Below are positions 5,974 through 13,342 of a DNA stretch of 23,580 nucleotides, piece after piece. This DNA is from an uncultured Lachnospiraceae bacterium. GTDB lineage: Bacteria > Bacillota > Clostridia > Lachnospirales > Lachnospiraceae. Both the position numbers and the translations under genes were made by a program. Where the stretch lies: positions 1 to 23,580 of the forward strand of contig CAJUID010000045.1 in the NCBI GenBank assembly GCA_910585905.1, given 5' to 3'. The notes beneath the pieces are model-generated. The model was not told the origin of the DNA, did not search any database, and worked only from the letters and a program-made list of their open reading frames with translations. The stretch's first letter is position 1. Every line of letters starts with the position of its first letter.

Positions 5974-7158
5974 ATGTCAAAGAAAGTAGTTTTAGCAGGC
6001 GCATGCCGTACTGCAATTGGTAAAATGGGTGGCGGGCTCAGTACAACCCCAGCGCCTGTTTTAGGATCTATTGTAATTAAGGAAGCTCTTGAGAGAGCAG
6101 GCGTTCCGGCTGACAAAGTTGACCATGTATATATGGGTTGTGTAATTCAGGCAGGTTTAGGACAGAACGTTGCACGTCAGGCTTCTATTAAGGCAGGCTT
6201 ACCTATTGAAACTCCGGCTGTTACTGTTAATGTTGTCTGCGGTTCTGGTCTGAACTGTGTTAATATGGCTGCACAGATGATTGAAGCAGGGGATGCCGAT
6301 ATCGTTGTTGCAGGTGGTATGGAGAATATGTCAATGGCTCCATATGCTATGATGCAGGGTCGTTTTGGATACCGCATGAACAATGGCAAGTTAATTGATA
6401 CAATGGTAAATGATGCATTATGGGATGCTTTCAACCAGTATCACATGATGATTACTGCTGAGAATGTAGCAGAACAGTGGAAGCTTACTCGTGAAGAATT
6501 GGATGAGTTTGCTGCGAACAGCCAGCAGAAATGTGAAGCTGCTATCAATTCTGGCAGATTTAATGATGAGATTGTACCAGTTGAGATTAAGACAAGAAAA
6601 GGTGTTACTGTATTTGATAAGGATGAGGGACCTCGTGCTGGAACAACTGCTGAGAGCCTTGCAGGATTGAAGTGCTGCTCTGGCAAAGATGGCGGTGTTG
6701 TTACAGCAGGTAATGCATCTGGTATCAATGACGGTGCTGCTGCAGTTGTTGTTATGAGCGAGGAGAAGGCAAAAGAGTTAGGTGTTAAGCCAATGGCTAC
6801 ATATGTAACCGGCGCACTTGGCGGTGTAGATCCTTCTATTATGGGTGTTGGCCCTGTAGCTTCTACAAAGAAGGCACTTGCAAAAGCTAACATGACAATT
6901 GATGAGTTTGACTTAATCGAGGCAAATGAGGCATTTGCTGCACAGTCTGTAGCTGTAGGAAGAGACCTTGGATTTGATCTTTCAAAATTAAATGTAAACG
7001 GTGGTGCAATTGCTCTCGGACATCCAGTAGGAGCTTCTGGATGCCGTATCTTAGTTACACTTCTTCATGAAATGCAGAAACGCGATGCTAAGAAGGGTCT
7101 TGCTACACTTTGTATTGGTGGCGGTATGGGCTGCACTACTATTGTGGAAAGAGACTAA
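5974..7158 (+). CDS. thlA: Acetyl-CoA C-acetyltransferase (thiolase)
   Basis: This enzyme condenses two acetyl-CoA to acetoacetyl-CoA, the first step of the butyrate pathway. The 394-residue protein has all thiolase landmarks. C89 in NVVCGSGLN is the acyl-accepting cysteine, GGMENMS lies near 115, NEAFAAQ near 318-324, H350 is in GGAIALGHPVGASG, and C380 in LCIGGGMGC is the second active-site cysteine. These positions agree with the remembered Zoogloea enzyme (C89/H348/C378). It is the first gene of a six-gene operon with a strong ribosome-binding site. Codon use is rich in GCT, GGT and GTT compared with neighbours such as uppP, consistent with high expression. Confidence 0.97.
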   Translation: MSKKVVLAGACRTAIGKMGGGLSTTPAPVLGSIVIKEALERAGVPADKVDHVYMGCVIQAGLGQNVARQASIKAGLPIETPAVTVNVVCGSGLNCVNMAAQMIEAGDADIVVAGGMENMSMAPYAMMQGRFGYRMNNGKLIDTMVNDALWDAFNQYHMMITAENVAEQWKLTREELDEFAANSQQKCEAAINSGRFNDEIVPVEIKTRKGVTVFDKDEGPRAGTTAESLAGLKCCSGKDGGVVTAGNASGINDGAAAVVVMSEEKAKELGVKPMATYVTGALGGVDPSIMGVGPVASTKKALAKANMTIDEFDLIEANEAFAAQSVAVGRDLGFDLSKLNVNGGAIALGHPVGASGCRILVTLLHEMQKRDAKKGLATLCIGGGMGCTTIVERD

Positions 7159-7205
7159 ACGTTCCTGTGAGAAGCGTAGGACACACGTTTTGTTTTTCGT
7201 ATTTG

Positions 7206-7222
7206 TACCGCTTTTGGCGGTA
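7206..7222 (+). other. Small hairpin in the thl-crt spacer
   Basis: TACCGC (7206-7211) pairs with GCGGTA (7217-7222) around TTTTG. It has no T-tract, so it is probably an intra-operon processing or stability element, not a terminator. Confidence 0.4.
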
Positions 7223-7260
7223 TGTTTGGAAGAGTGTAGAGATGAAAGGAGTATTTTACC

Positions 7261-8052
7261 ATGGATTTCATTTTATATGAAGTGGACGGGGCAGTTGCAA
7301 CGATTACAATTAACCGTCCAAAGGCATTAAACGCATTAAACAGTCAGGTTTTGGATGAACTTGATGCGACTCTGGATGCAGTAGATTTAGATACCGTAAG
7401 GTGCCTGATTCTTACTGGTGCCGGTGACAAGTCTTTTGTTGCAGGTGCAGATATCGGAGAGATGAGCACACTGACAAAGGCAGAGGGCGAAGCGTTCGGC
7501 AAGAAGGGAAATGATGTTTTCCGCAAATTGGAGACGTTCCCGATTCCTGTTATTGCAGCAATCAATGGCTTTGCACTTGGCGGCGGCTGTGAAATTTCTA
7601 TGAGCTGTGATATCCGTATTTGTTCAGATAACGCGATGTTTGGCCAGCCGGAAGTTGGCCTTGGCATTACACCTGGCTTTGGCGGAACACAGAGGCTGGC
7701 AAGAACTGTTGGTGTTGGAATGGCAAAACAGATGATTTATTCTGCAAGGAATATTAAGGCAGATGAAGCATACCGCATCGGGCTTGTTAATGCAGTACAT
7801 CCTGCTGAGGAGTTAATGCCTGCTGCTAAGAAGCTTGCTGATACTATTGCAAAGAATGCCCCGATTGCAGTGCGCAATTGCAAGAAGGCAATCAATGATG
7901 GTCTTCAGGTAGATATGGATCAGGCAATCGTTATTGAAGAGAAGCTGTTTGGCGATTGCTTTGAGACAGAGGATCAGAAAGCTGGTATGGGCAATTTCTT
8001 AGAGAAAGATAAAGAAAAGAAATTAAAAGTAGTTCCTTTCCAAAATAAATAG
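7261..8052 (+). CDS. crt: 3-hydroxybutyryl-CoA dehydratase (crotonase)
   Basis: The enzyme dehydrates 3-hydroxybutyryl-CoA to crotonyl-CoA. The 263-residue protein is a full-length crotonase-fold hydratase. SFVAGADIGEM (58-68) and NGFALGGGCE (102-111) form the CoA and oxyanion-hole region. The two catalytic glutamates are E111 and E131 (in FGQPEVGLGITPGFGGTQRL). The basic C-terminus FLEKDKEKKLK is typical of the family. GAAAGGAG stands 8 nt before ATG 7261. It follows thl by 102 nt in the same operon. Confidence 0.96.
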   Translation: MDFILYEVDGAVATITINRPKALNALNSQVLDELDATLDAVDLDTVRCLILTGAGDKSFVAGADIGEMSTLTKAEGEAFGKKGNDVFRKLETFPIPVIAAINGFALGGGCEISMSCDIRICSDNAMFGQPEVGLGITPGFGGTQRLARTVGVGMAKQMIYSARNIKADEAYRIGLVNAVHPAEELMPAAKKLADTIAKNAPIAVRNCKKAINDGLQVDMDQAIVIEEKLFGDCFETEDQKAGMGNFLEKDKEKKLKVVPFQNK

Positions 8053-8224
8053 TTTCAAAAATTATTCTTGGGATACAAAAAAGATACTAATAATAGATTT
8101 CAGTTTTAAATGGAAGTTTAGGAGGGTACTGTTTTATTGGTGGTACACTTCCTCAGGCTGTGTCTGTGTGCTGTTGGCCCAGACCTGAAAATAGACAAGA
8201 AACAGCGCAGAAATGGAGAAAATC
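8053..8224 (+). other. crt-hbd spacer with hairpin and orphan ribosome-binding site
   Basis: This 172-nt spacer holds an AGGAGGG (8120-8126) that serves no ATG. It also holds a hairpin with arms CAGG (8154-8157)/CCTG (8184-8187) and TCTG (8162-8165)/CAGA (8180-8183). The same four arm tetramers occur in hairpin 2 of the thl leader. GGAG (8215-8218) serves hbd. Confidence 0.45.
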
Positions 8225-9067
8225 ATGAAAGTTGGAGTAATTGGTGCAGGTACAATGGGTTCTGGTATTGCGCAGGCATTTGCGCAGACAGAAGGCTATG
8301 AAGTTTATTTATGTGATATCAATGAGGAATTTGCTGCAAACGGTAAAAACAAAATCGCTAAAGGTTTTGAGAAGAGAGTAGCTAAAGGCAAGATGGAGCA
8401 GGCTGCTGCTGATGCTATCCTTGCAAAGATTACAACTGGTACAAAGGAGATTTGTACAGATTGTGATCTGATTGTTGAAGCTGCCCTTGAGGTTATGGAT
8501 ATCAAGAAGCAGACATTTAAAGAGTTAGAGGAAATCTGCAAGAAGGATGACTGCATTTTTGCTACAAATACTTCTTCTTTATCTGTAACTGAAATCGGTG
8601 CAGGCATTAATAGGCCAGTTATTGGTATGCATTTCTTCAATCCGGCACCTGTTATGAAGTTAATTGAAGTAATCCGTGGAGAGAATACTACAGACGAAGT
8701 AAATGATAAGGTTATTGCAATCTCAAAAGAAATTGGTAAGACTCCTGTAGAAGTAAACGAAGCTCCTGGCTTTGTAGTAAATAGAATCCTTATCCCAATG
8801 ATTAACGAAGCAGTCGGCATTCTTGCAGACGGTGTGGCTTCTGCTGAAGGTATTGATACAGCAATGAAGCTTGGTGCAAACCATCCAATGGGACCTCTTG
8901 CACTTGGTGATTTGATTGGTCTTGATATCTGCCTTGCAATTATGGATGTTCTCTACAATGAGACAGGTGATCCGAAGTACCGCGCACATGTACTTCTTAA
9001 GAAGATGGTACGTGCAGGCAAGCTTGGACAGAAGACAGGCGTTGGTTTCTTCGATTATAGAAAATAA
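8225..9067 (+). CDS. hbd: 3-hydroxybutyryl-CoA dehydrogenase
   Basis: The enzyme reduces acetoacetyl-CoA to 3-hydroxybutyryl-CoA with NAD(P)H. The 280-residue length is standard. An N-terminal Rossmann fold shows GAGTMG (7-12) and the acidic D31 that usually favours NADH. H136 in GMHFFNPAP is the catalytic histidine, and NEAPGFVVNRIL leads into the C-terminal helical dimerisation domain. ATG 8225 is chosen because GGAG lies 6 nt upstream. The in-frame ATG at 8213 has no ribosome-binding site. It is third gene of the butyrate operon. Confidence 0.96.
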   Translation: MKVGVIGAGTMGSGIAQAFAQTEGYEVYLCDINEEFAANGKNKIAKGFEKRVAKGKMEQAAADAILAKITTGTKEICTDCDLIVEAALEVMDIKKQTFKELEEICKKDDCIFATNTSSLSVTEIGAGINRPVIGMHFFNPAPVMKLIEVIRGENTTDEVNDKVIAISKEIGKTPVEVNEAPGFVVNRILIPMINEAVGILADGVASAEGIDTAMKLGANHPMGPLALGDLIGLDICLAIMDVLYNETGDPKYRAHVLLKKMVRAGKLGQKTGVGFFDYRK

Positions 9068-9086
9068 TATATAAAACAGTATTTTC

Positions 9087-9115
9087 TGCTGTCTGCCCTT
9101 TGCGGGCAGGCAGTA
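9087..9115 (+). other. Strong hairpin in the hbd-bcd spacer
   Basis: The core CTGCCC (9093-9098) pairs with GGGCAG (9104-9109). The stem extends to about 12 bp with two wobbles (9087-9098 with 9104-9115). No T-run follows. Farther on, TGTATTG (9168-9174) and CAATACA (9185-9191) form a 7-10-7 inverted repeat just before bcd. They are candidate processing and operator sites. Confidence 0.5.
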
Positions 9116-9218
9116 TGTAAATAAGTTGTTACTATGGGCAGATTTGCACAGCAGGAACAATAAGTCGTGTATTGAATTAGGATACAATACAAATTTATGA
9201 AAGGTGGTAAAGAAAGGC

Positions 9219-10388
9219 ATGGATTTTACATTAAGTAAAAAGCATGAGATGGCGAGACAGCTTTTCAAAGATTTCGCTGAGACAGAAGTTAAGCCTATGG
9301 CTCAAGAGGTTGATGAGACAGAGCACTTCCCAATGGATACTGTTAAGAAAATGGGAAAATATGGATTCATGGGTATTCCGATTCCGAAGGAGTACGGTGG
9401 ACAGGGATGCGATATTTTATCTTATGTAATGTGTGTTGAGGAGCTTTCTAAGGTCTGTGGTACAACAGGCGTAGTTGTATCAGCACATACATCACTTTGC
9501 GCAGACCCAATTTTGACATATGGTACAGAGGAACAGAAAAAGAAATATCTTCCTGACCTTGCCAGCGGCAAGAAGATTGGAGCATTTGGACTTACCGAGC
9601 CGGGTGCAGGTACTGATGCACAGGGCGTACAGACTAAGGCTGTTTTAGATGGCGATGAGTGGGTACTGAATGGTTCTAAGTGCTTCATTACTAATGGTGA
9701 GGTTGCTGATGTATATATTATCATTGCCTACACAGATGTTATTGAGGATAAGAGGGGCAGAAAAATTAAGAAATTCTCTGCGTTTATCGTAGATAAGGGT
9801 ACACCTGGATTTACCTTTGGTACAAAGGAGAAGAAGATGGGTATCCGTGGTTCTGCTACATATGAGTTAATTTTCCAGGATTGCCGTATTCCTAAGGATG
9901 CTCTTTTAGGGCCTCAGGGTAAGGGCTTCCCAATCGCTATGCATACTCTTGATGGTGGACGTATCGGTATCGCTGCCCAGGCACTTGGCCTTGCAGAGGG
10001 TGCGTTGGAGAGAACGATTGAGTACACCAAGGAAAGAAAGCAGTTTGGCCGTGCGATTTCTGCACAGCAGAATACACAGTTCCAGCTTGCGGATATGGCT
10101 ACAAAGGTAGAGGCTGCAAAAAACCTTGTGTATAAGGCTGCAATGAAGAAGCAGCAGTTTGCTGAGGGACAGAAGGTATCTTATTCTGTAGAAGCTGCTA
10201 TGGCTAAGCTGTACGCTGCTGAGGTTGCTATGGAAGTTACAACAAAGGCAGTCCAGTTACATGGTGGTTATGGTTATATCAGAGAGTATGATGTAGAGCG
10301 TATGATGCGTGATGCGAAGATTACTGAGATTTATGAGGGAACTTCAGAAGTTCAGAGAATGGTTATCTCAGGCAGCTTATTGAAATAA
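9219..10388 (+). CDS. bcd: Butyryl-CoA dehydrogenase
   Basis: This FAD acyl-CoA dehydrogenase works with EtfAB. It reduces crotonyl-CoA to butyryl-CoA with NADH and, in clostridia, couples this to ferredoxin reduction by electron bifurcation. The protein has 389 residues. FGLTEPGAGTDAQG and FITNG are the flavin and substrate motifs. The catalytic glutamate is in IYEGTSEVQ, 16 residues from the C-terminus, the same distance as Glu367 in the 383-residue Megasphaera enzyme (remembered). ATG 9219 gives the usual MDF.L start, with AAAGGTGG 11 nt upstream. The GTG at 9204 lies inside that site. Confidence 0.96.
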   Translation: MDFTLSKKHEMARQLFKDFAETEVKPMAQEVDETEHFPMDTVKKMGKYGFMGIPIPKEYGGQGCDILSYVMCVEELSKVCGTTGVVVSAHTSLCADPILTYGTEEQKKKYLPDLASGKKIGAFGLTEPGAGTDAQGVQTKAVLDGDEWVLNGSKCFITNGEVADVYIIIAYTDVIEDKRGRKIKKFSAFIVDKGTPGFTFGTKEKKMGIRGSATYELIFQDCRIPKDALLGPQGKGFPIAMHTLDGGRIGIAAQALGLAEGALERTIEYTKERKQFGRAISAQQNTQFQLADMATKVEAAKNLVYKAAMKKQQFAEGQKVSYSVEAAMAKLYAAEVAMEVTTKAVQLHGGYGYIREYDVERMMRDAKITEIYEGTSEVQRMVISGSLLK

Positions 10389-10430
10389 TTCACCACGCAA
10401 ACAAAAATAAAGACAAGGAGTGACAAAGCC

Positions 10431-11213
10431 GTGAAAATAGTAGTATGTGTAAAGCAGGTTCCAGATACGAAAGGCGGAGTTAAGTTTAACCCGGACGGAA
10501 CTTTGGACAGAGGTGCTATGCTTGCCATTATGAATCCTGACGATAAGGCAGGTTTGGAGGCAGCACTTAGATTGAAAGATGAATATGGTGCAGAGGTTAC
10601 TGTTGTAACGATGGGACTTCCAAAGGCAGAAGAAGTGCTTCGTGAAGCAATTGCAATGGGTGCTGACAAGGGTGTCCTTGTAACAGATAGAGTTTTAGGT
10701 GGTGCTGATACTTGGGCAACATCTACTACACTTGCAGGTGCAATTAGAAACCTAGAATATGATTTGATCATCACCGGCCGTCAGGCTATTGACGGTGATA
10801 CAGCGCAGGTAGGTCCTCAGATTTCTGAGCATCTTGATCTTCCAGTAATCTCTTACGCAAAGGATATCAAGATTGAGGGGGATAGCGTGGTTGTAGAGCG
10901 TCAGTATGATGACAGATACCATGTATTAAAGGCTAAGATGCCTTGCCTGGTTACAGCTCTTTCTGAGTTAAATGAGCCTCGTTATATGACTCCTGGCGGA
11001 ATTTTTGATGCTTATGATGCTGAGATTACAGTATGGGGCAGAAAAGATTTAAAGGATGTGGATGATTCCAACCTTGGCCTTGCAGGTTCTCCTACTAAGA
11101 TTGCAAAAGCTTCTGATAAGGTTAGAAAGGGAGCTGGCGAGAAGGTTGAACTGGATGCTGACGAGTCAGTTGCATATATCATGGGCAAGTTAAAAGAGAA
11201 ACATGTAATCTAA
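10431..11213 (+). CDS. etfB: Electron transfer flavoprotein, beta subunit
   Basis: EtfB pairs with EtfA and binds the bifurcating flavin in the Bcd-Etf complex. The 260-residue protein begins MKIVVCVKQVPDT, the family's usual start. It carries the nucleotide-binding AIAMGADKGVLVTD and the ITGRQAIDGDTAQVGPQ signature. The start is GTG, with AAGGAG (10415-10420) 10 nt upstream. It follows bcd by 42 nt, and etfA follows by about 26 nt, the canonical bcd-etfB-etfA order. Confidence 0.95.
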   Translation: MKIVVCVKQVPDTKGGVKFNPDGTLDRGAMLAIMNPDDKAGLEAALRLKDEYGAEVTVVTMGLPKAEEVLREAIAMGADKGVLVTDRVLGGADTWATSTTLAGAIRNLEYDLIITGRQAIDGDTAQVGPQISEHLDLPVISYAKDIKIEGDSVVVERQYDDRYHVLKAKMPCLVTALSELNEPRYMTPGGIFDAYDAEITVWGRKDLKDVDDSNLGLAGSPTKIAKASDKVRKGAGEKVELDADESVAYIMGKLKEKHVI

Positions 11214-11239
11214 TAATATAAGGAAAAGTGGTGACTAAA

Positions 11240-12283
11240 ATGGGTTTAGAAGAATATAAGGGTGTCTATGTCTTTGCACAGCAGGTAGACAATGAATTAA
11301 GCAGTATCGCTTTTGAATTGCTTGGAAAAGCAAAAGAACTTGCAGGCGACTTAAACACAGAAGTTACAGCAGTTCTTATTGGTTCTGGTATTAAGGGTCT
11401 GACAGACCAGTTAGCAGAATATGGCGCAGATAAAGTTATCGTAGTAGATGATCCTGAGTTAAAAGAATACAGGACAGAGCCTTATGCACATGCATTATCC
11501 TCTGTAATCAATGAATATAAGCCGGATATCGTTCTTGTTGGAGCTACAGCAATCGGAAGGGATTTAGGCCCTCGTGTTTCTGCAAGAGTGGCTACAGGTC
11601 TTACCGCGGACTGTACAGTACTTGAAATTGGTGATTTCCCGCTCAATCCTATTCCTGGAAAAGAGAATGAGCAGAAGCATAATCAGCTTTTAATGACCCG
11701 TCCTGCATTTGGTGGTAACACAATTGCTACAATTGCCTGCCCGGATAACCGTCCTCAGATGGCTACGGTACGTCCTGGTGTAATGCAGAAGATTGAGCCA
11801 GTTGCTGGAGCTAAGGCTGAGGTGATTGAGTACAATCCTGGATTTACTCCAAACAACAAATATGTTGAGATTGTTGACATTGTGAAAGAGCTCTCTGATA
11901 CAGTGGATATTATGGATGCTAAGATTCTTGTTTCTGGTGGCCGCGGTGTTGGCAGCCCTGAGAACTTCAAGATTTTGGAGGATTTGGCAGATGTAATTGG
12001 TGGTACTGTAAGCTGCTCCCGTGCTGTTGTAGATAACGGCTGGAAGCCAAAGGAGCTGCAGGTAGGTCAGACAGGTAAGACAGTTCGTCCGAATGTATAT
12101 TTTGCAATTGGTATCTCTGGTGCAATCCAGCACACAGCAGGTATGGAAGAGTCTGACATTATTGTAGCTATCAATAAGGACAACACAGCTCCAATCTTTG
12201 ATGTAGCTGATTATGGTATTGTTGGTGATTTGAATAAGATTGTTCCAAAGCTCACAGAAGAGTTAAAGAAAGTAGTTAAATAA
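11240..12283 (+). CDS. etfA: Electron transfer flavoprotein, alpha subunit
   Basis: EtfA carries the second FAD and delivers electrons to Bcd. The C-terminal domain shows SGGRGVGSPENF, SRAVVDNGW, QVGQTGKTVRPNVYFAIG and SGAIQHTAGM, followed by NKD..APIFDVADYGIVGD. Together these are the ETF-alpha FAD-binding signature. The start is uncertain. ATG 11240 (MGLEEYKGVYVF) has GGTGA 5 nt upstream, whereas GTG 11228 and GTG 11231 are nearer AAGGA (11220-11224). It is the last gene of the butyrate operon, with a strong terminator 25 nt after the stop. Confidence 0.95.
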   Translation: MGLEEYKGVYVFAQQVDNELSSIAFELLGKAKELAGDLNTEVTAVLIGSGIKGLTDQLAEYGADKVIVVDDPELKEYRTEPYAHALSSVINEYKPDIVLVGATAIGRDLGPRVSARVATGLTADCTVLEIGDFPLNPIPGKENEQKHNQLLMTRPAFGGNTIATIACPDNRPQMATVRPGVMQKIEPVAGAKAEVIEYNPGFTPNNKYVEIVDIVKELSDTVDIMDAKILVSGGRGVGSPENFKILEDLADVIGGTVSCSRAVVDNGWKPKELQVGQTGKTVRPNVYFAIGISGAIQHTAGMEESDIIVAINKDNTAPIFDVADYGIVGDLNKIVPKLTEELKKVVK

Positions 12284-12307
12284 TAATCATTACTTATTCT
12301 CAAAATG

Positions 12308-12339
12308 AAAAGGGCATCGTCTTTTGACGGTGTCCTTTT
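12308..12339 (+). terminator. Terminator of the butyrate operon
   Basis: AAAAGGGCATCGTC (12308-12321) pairs with GACGGTGTCCTTTT (12326-12339) over 14 positions with two wobbles and a TTTT loop. The 3' arm ends in the T-run. It stands directly behind etfA. Confidence 0.9.
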
Positions 12340-12425
12340 CTGGTAAAAAAAGTGCTGCAGTTACTGGTTACAGGGTGAAAATATCAATTCATTCCAGAAT
12401 AAAAGAGGTAATTGCGGAACAGCGC

Positions 12426-12454
12426 TTGAAAATATTGGCAGTATGATATAGTAT
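12426..12454 (+). promoter_or_regulatory. Candidate promoter for the coiled-coil gene
   Basis: TTGAAA (12426-12431), 17 nt, TAGTAT (12449-12454). It lies about 115 nt before the coiled-coil start codon. The rest of 12340-12569 shows no gene or strong hairpin. Confidence 0.45.
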
Positions 12455-12569
12455 GGGTGCTAGAGCATGGTGTGTACTTTGAACTTTTCGGGAGAGTGTT
12501 ACTGCAAAATGTAGCATAGAGTGTGGAGTGCGGATTATTAGATGCTGTGCTAGAAAGGGGATGATAAAA

Positions 12570-13292
12570 ATGACAGATCATGAATTTTTGCTTGCTATAT
12601 CTAATATGATGGATAATAAATTGGAACCTATTAAAAATAAGATGGAAGACCTTGAAAATAAAATGGAAATCCTCGAAACTGCAATGAAGCGTGTTGAAGA
12701 TAGAGTAGAAGGCCTCGAAAATAGGATAGAAAGTCTTGAAAATAGGATAGAGAGCCTCGAAATTGCAGTGAAGCGTCTTGAAGATAGAGTAGAAAGCCTC
12801 GAAAACAGGGTAGAAAATCTTGAGAATAGGATAGAGAGCCTCGAAATTGCAGTGAAGCGTCTTGAAGATAGAGTAGAAGGGCTCGAAAACAGGGTAGAAA
12901 ATCTTGAGAATAGGATAGAAAGCCTTGAAACTGCAATGAAACGACTTGAAAATAGAGTAGAAGGGCTCGAAAATAGGATAGAGAGCCTTGAAACTGCAGT
13001 GAAGCGCCTTGAAGATAGAGTAGAAGGCATCGAAAACAGGGTAGAGAGCCTTGAAAGCAGAGTGGAAGGTCTTGCTAACCAGGTAGAGAGTCTTGAAGGT
13101 AGAACTAAAACTCTTGAATTAGCTATGGAAAATAAAGTTTTACCGCGTTTAGAGACAATAGAATCCTGTTATACATCTACTTATCATAGATATAAAGATA
13201 CCGTAGAAGAGTATGGGGCGATGAAACAAGATATCACTATTATAAAGAAGGTAGTGACGGAGCACAGTGAAAGGCTGCAGAAGATAGGGTGA
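12570..13292 (+). CDS. Heptad-repeat coiled-coil protein, probably trimeric
   Basis: About residues 20-180 of this 240-residue soluble protein are unbroken heptads of the type LENRVEG: V/I at a, L at d, R at g, E at e. From residue 35 they group into blocks of 28, 28, 28, 21, 21, 14 and 7 residues. Most heptads contain R-[VI]-x-x-L-E, the published coiled-coil trimerisation motif. The C-terminal domain (about 186-240; IESCYTSTYHRYKDTVEEY through KKVVTEHSERLQKIG) is not repetitive. I recall similar ends in other Lachnospiraceae hypothetical proteins. There is no signal peptide or membrane segment. GAAAGGGG (12553-12560) fits ATG 12570; ATG 12561 would touch it. Function is unknown. Confidence 0.8.
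   Translation: MTDHEFLLAISNMMDNKLEPIKNKMEDLENKMEILETAMKRVEDRVEGLENRIESLENRIESLEIAVKRLEDRVESLENRVENLENRIESLEIAVKRLEDRVEGLENRVENLENRIESLETAMKRLENRVEGLENRIESLETAVKRLEDRVEGIENRVESLESRVEGLANQVESLEGRTKTLELAMENKVLPRLETIESCYTSTYHRYKDTVEEYGAMKQDITIIKKVVTEHSERLQKIG
12672..13112 (+). repeat. 21-bp tandem repeats in 84- and 63-bp blocks
   Basis: These repeats encode the heptads of the coiled-coil gene. Blocks start at 12672, 12756, 12840 (84 bp each), 12924 and 12987 (63 bp each), then a degenerate 42- and 21-bp tail. Blocks 12756 and 12840 are nearly identical at DNA level, which points to recent duplication by slippage or recombination. All units are whole multiples of 21 bp, so the heptad phase is kept. 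Confidence 0.9.
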
Positions 13293-13342
13293 TAATTGCA
13301 AACATGTTCTAGGGTATATTGGATCTGGGAGGGAGGCAACAA

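Noticed and set aside
12578..13030. Long open frames on the minus strand opposite the coiled-coil gene, rich in S, F and L.
   Set aside because: They are mirror products of the 21-bp repeats, which lack stops in several frames. They have no ribosome-binding site and low-complexity sequence.
12672..13112. Regular repeats considered as a CRISPR array.
   Set aside because: The 21-bp units are contiguous, coding and without unique spacers.
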